Shown here piece by piece: positions 22,353 to 22,567 of a DNA stretch of 22,567 nt. Position 1 is the stretch's first letter. Every line of letters begins with the position of its first letter. The notes beneath the pieces were generated by a model. That model was not told the DNA's origin. It saw only the letters and a list, made by a program, of their open reading frames with translations, and did no database searches. The stretch comes from Bacillota bacterium (GTDB taxonomy: Bacteria; Bacillota; Bacilli; Alicyclobacillales; SLC66), in assembly GCA_021846145.1 (NCBI GenBank), contig JAJZCJ010000012.1:1-22567 (forward strand), in the 5' to 3' direction. The position numbers and the translations under genes are program-made.

Positions 22353-22567
22353 GGAACTGCTGGTGATATTTGAATCAGGATTAAATGCGTTGATTGAGGA
22401 GTTTGTCGGGTGAAAGTGGGAGACGCCAATGAATTCCCGCACTGTCTGTCGTGATCATGCTCAAGTCCCCTTTTGATCGGTTTGATAGCATGTTTAGTGT
22501 ACCATTTTACAAAATGGCATCCATGCTGCGGATAGGAGTGGGAGATGGTGGGGCAGTTTTTGTACAA
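22353..22567. other. Window end with nested inverted repeat
   Basis: No supportable gene. CCATTTT (22502-22508) and AAAATGG (22511-22517) form a palindrome with a two-base centre, enclosed by AGCATG (22487-22492) and CATGCT (22522-22527). Such nested symmetry could be an operator or element end. Confidence 0.4.

Noticed and set aside
22319..22567. An 82-codon minus-strand frame running off the window end
   Set aside because: It is antisense to the rfbB-like fragment and the terminal palindromes, and its translation has no recognisable motif.
1..22567. CRISPR array, tRNA or rRNA genes
   Set aside because: No regularly spaced repeats of 24-37 bases and no cloverleaf or rRNA signature sequences were seen on either strand.

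Overview
The window looks like a surface-glycan locus of a low-to-moderate GC Gram-positive bacterium (Bacillota). Strong AGGAGG-type ribosome sites, frequent GTG and TTG starts, clean sigma-A promoters and an ISL3-family insertion sequence support this. A spore-former close to Geobacillus or Alicyclobacillus is plausible but not proven. The first ~105 bases are homopolymer runs and look like a contig-end artefact.

Layout. (1) 108-1099: a promoter, a Uma2-type nuclease gene, an AbrB/MazE-like gene and a 15-codon stump of a PIN-domain toxin. (2) 1133-2934: two translationally coupled GT2 glycosyltransferases of the rhamnosyltransferase type. (3) 3216-11591: a tightly packed operon with an ABC-2 polysaccharide exporter (permease and ATPase with a C-terminal carbohydrate-binding-like domain), a SAM methyltransferase with a coiled-coil tail of exact 28-residue repeats, a GT4-GT2 fusion, a stand-alone GT4 paralogous to the first half of that fusion, and another GT4. 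(4) 11603-13504, minus strand: a multi-pass GT-C-type membrane protein with its own promoter. (5) 13505-16564: about 1.1 kb of AT-rich, repeat-bearing non-coding DNA, an ISL3 insertion sequence, then 0.6 kb more AT-rich DNA. (6) 16565-17620: a polyprenyl-phosphate GT2 and its DUF2304 partner. (7) 18428-20995: a sulfotransferase and APS kinase (minus) divergent from an ATP sulfurylase (plus), which together make and use PAPS. (8) 21017-22567: debris, namely a short membrane-peptide stump, a broken DUF3800 gene, a strong nested hairpin, and a chimeric remnant of the dTDP-rhamnose genes rfbD and rfbB.

How the genes may work together (inference). The core resembles the S-layer glycan (slg) clusters of Geobacillus stearothermophilus and the ABC-transporter-dependent O-antigen systems of E. 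coli O8/O9a. GTs build a polymer on a lipid carrier, a methyltransferase caps it, the coiled coil may set chain length, and the Wzt C-terminal domain may recognise the cap before export. Separately, the polyprenyl-phosphate sugar made by the 16565 GT2 could feed the GT-C enzyme for decoration outside the membrane, and the Sat/CysC/sulfotransferase block suggests that some product is sulfated. The most interesting points are the 28-residue repeat ruler candidate, the apparently split WsaE-like architecture, and the dedicated PAPS-sulfotransferase block.
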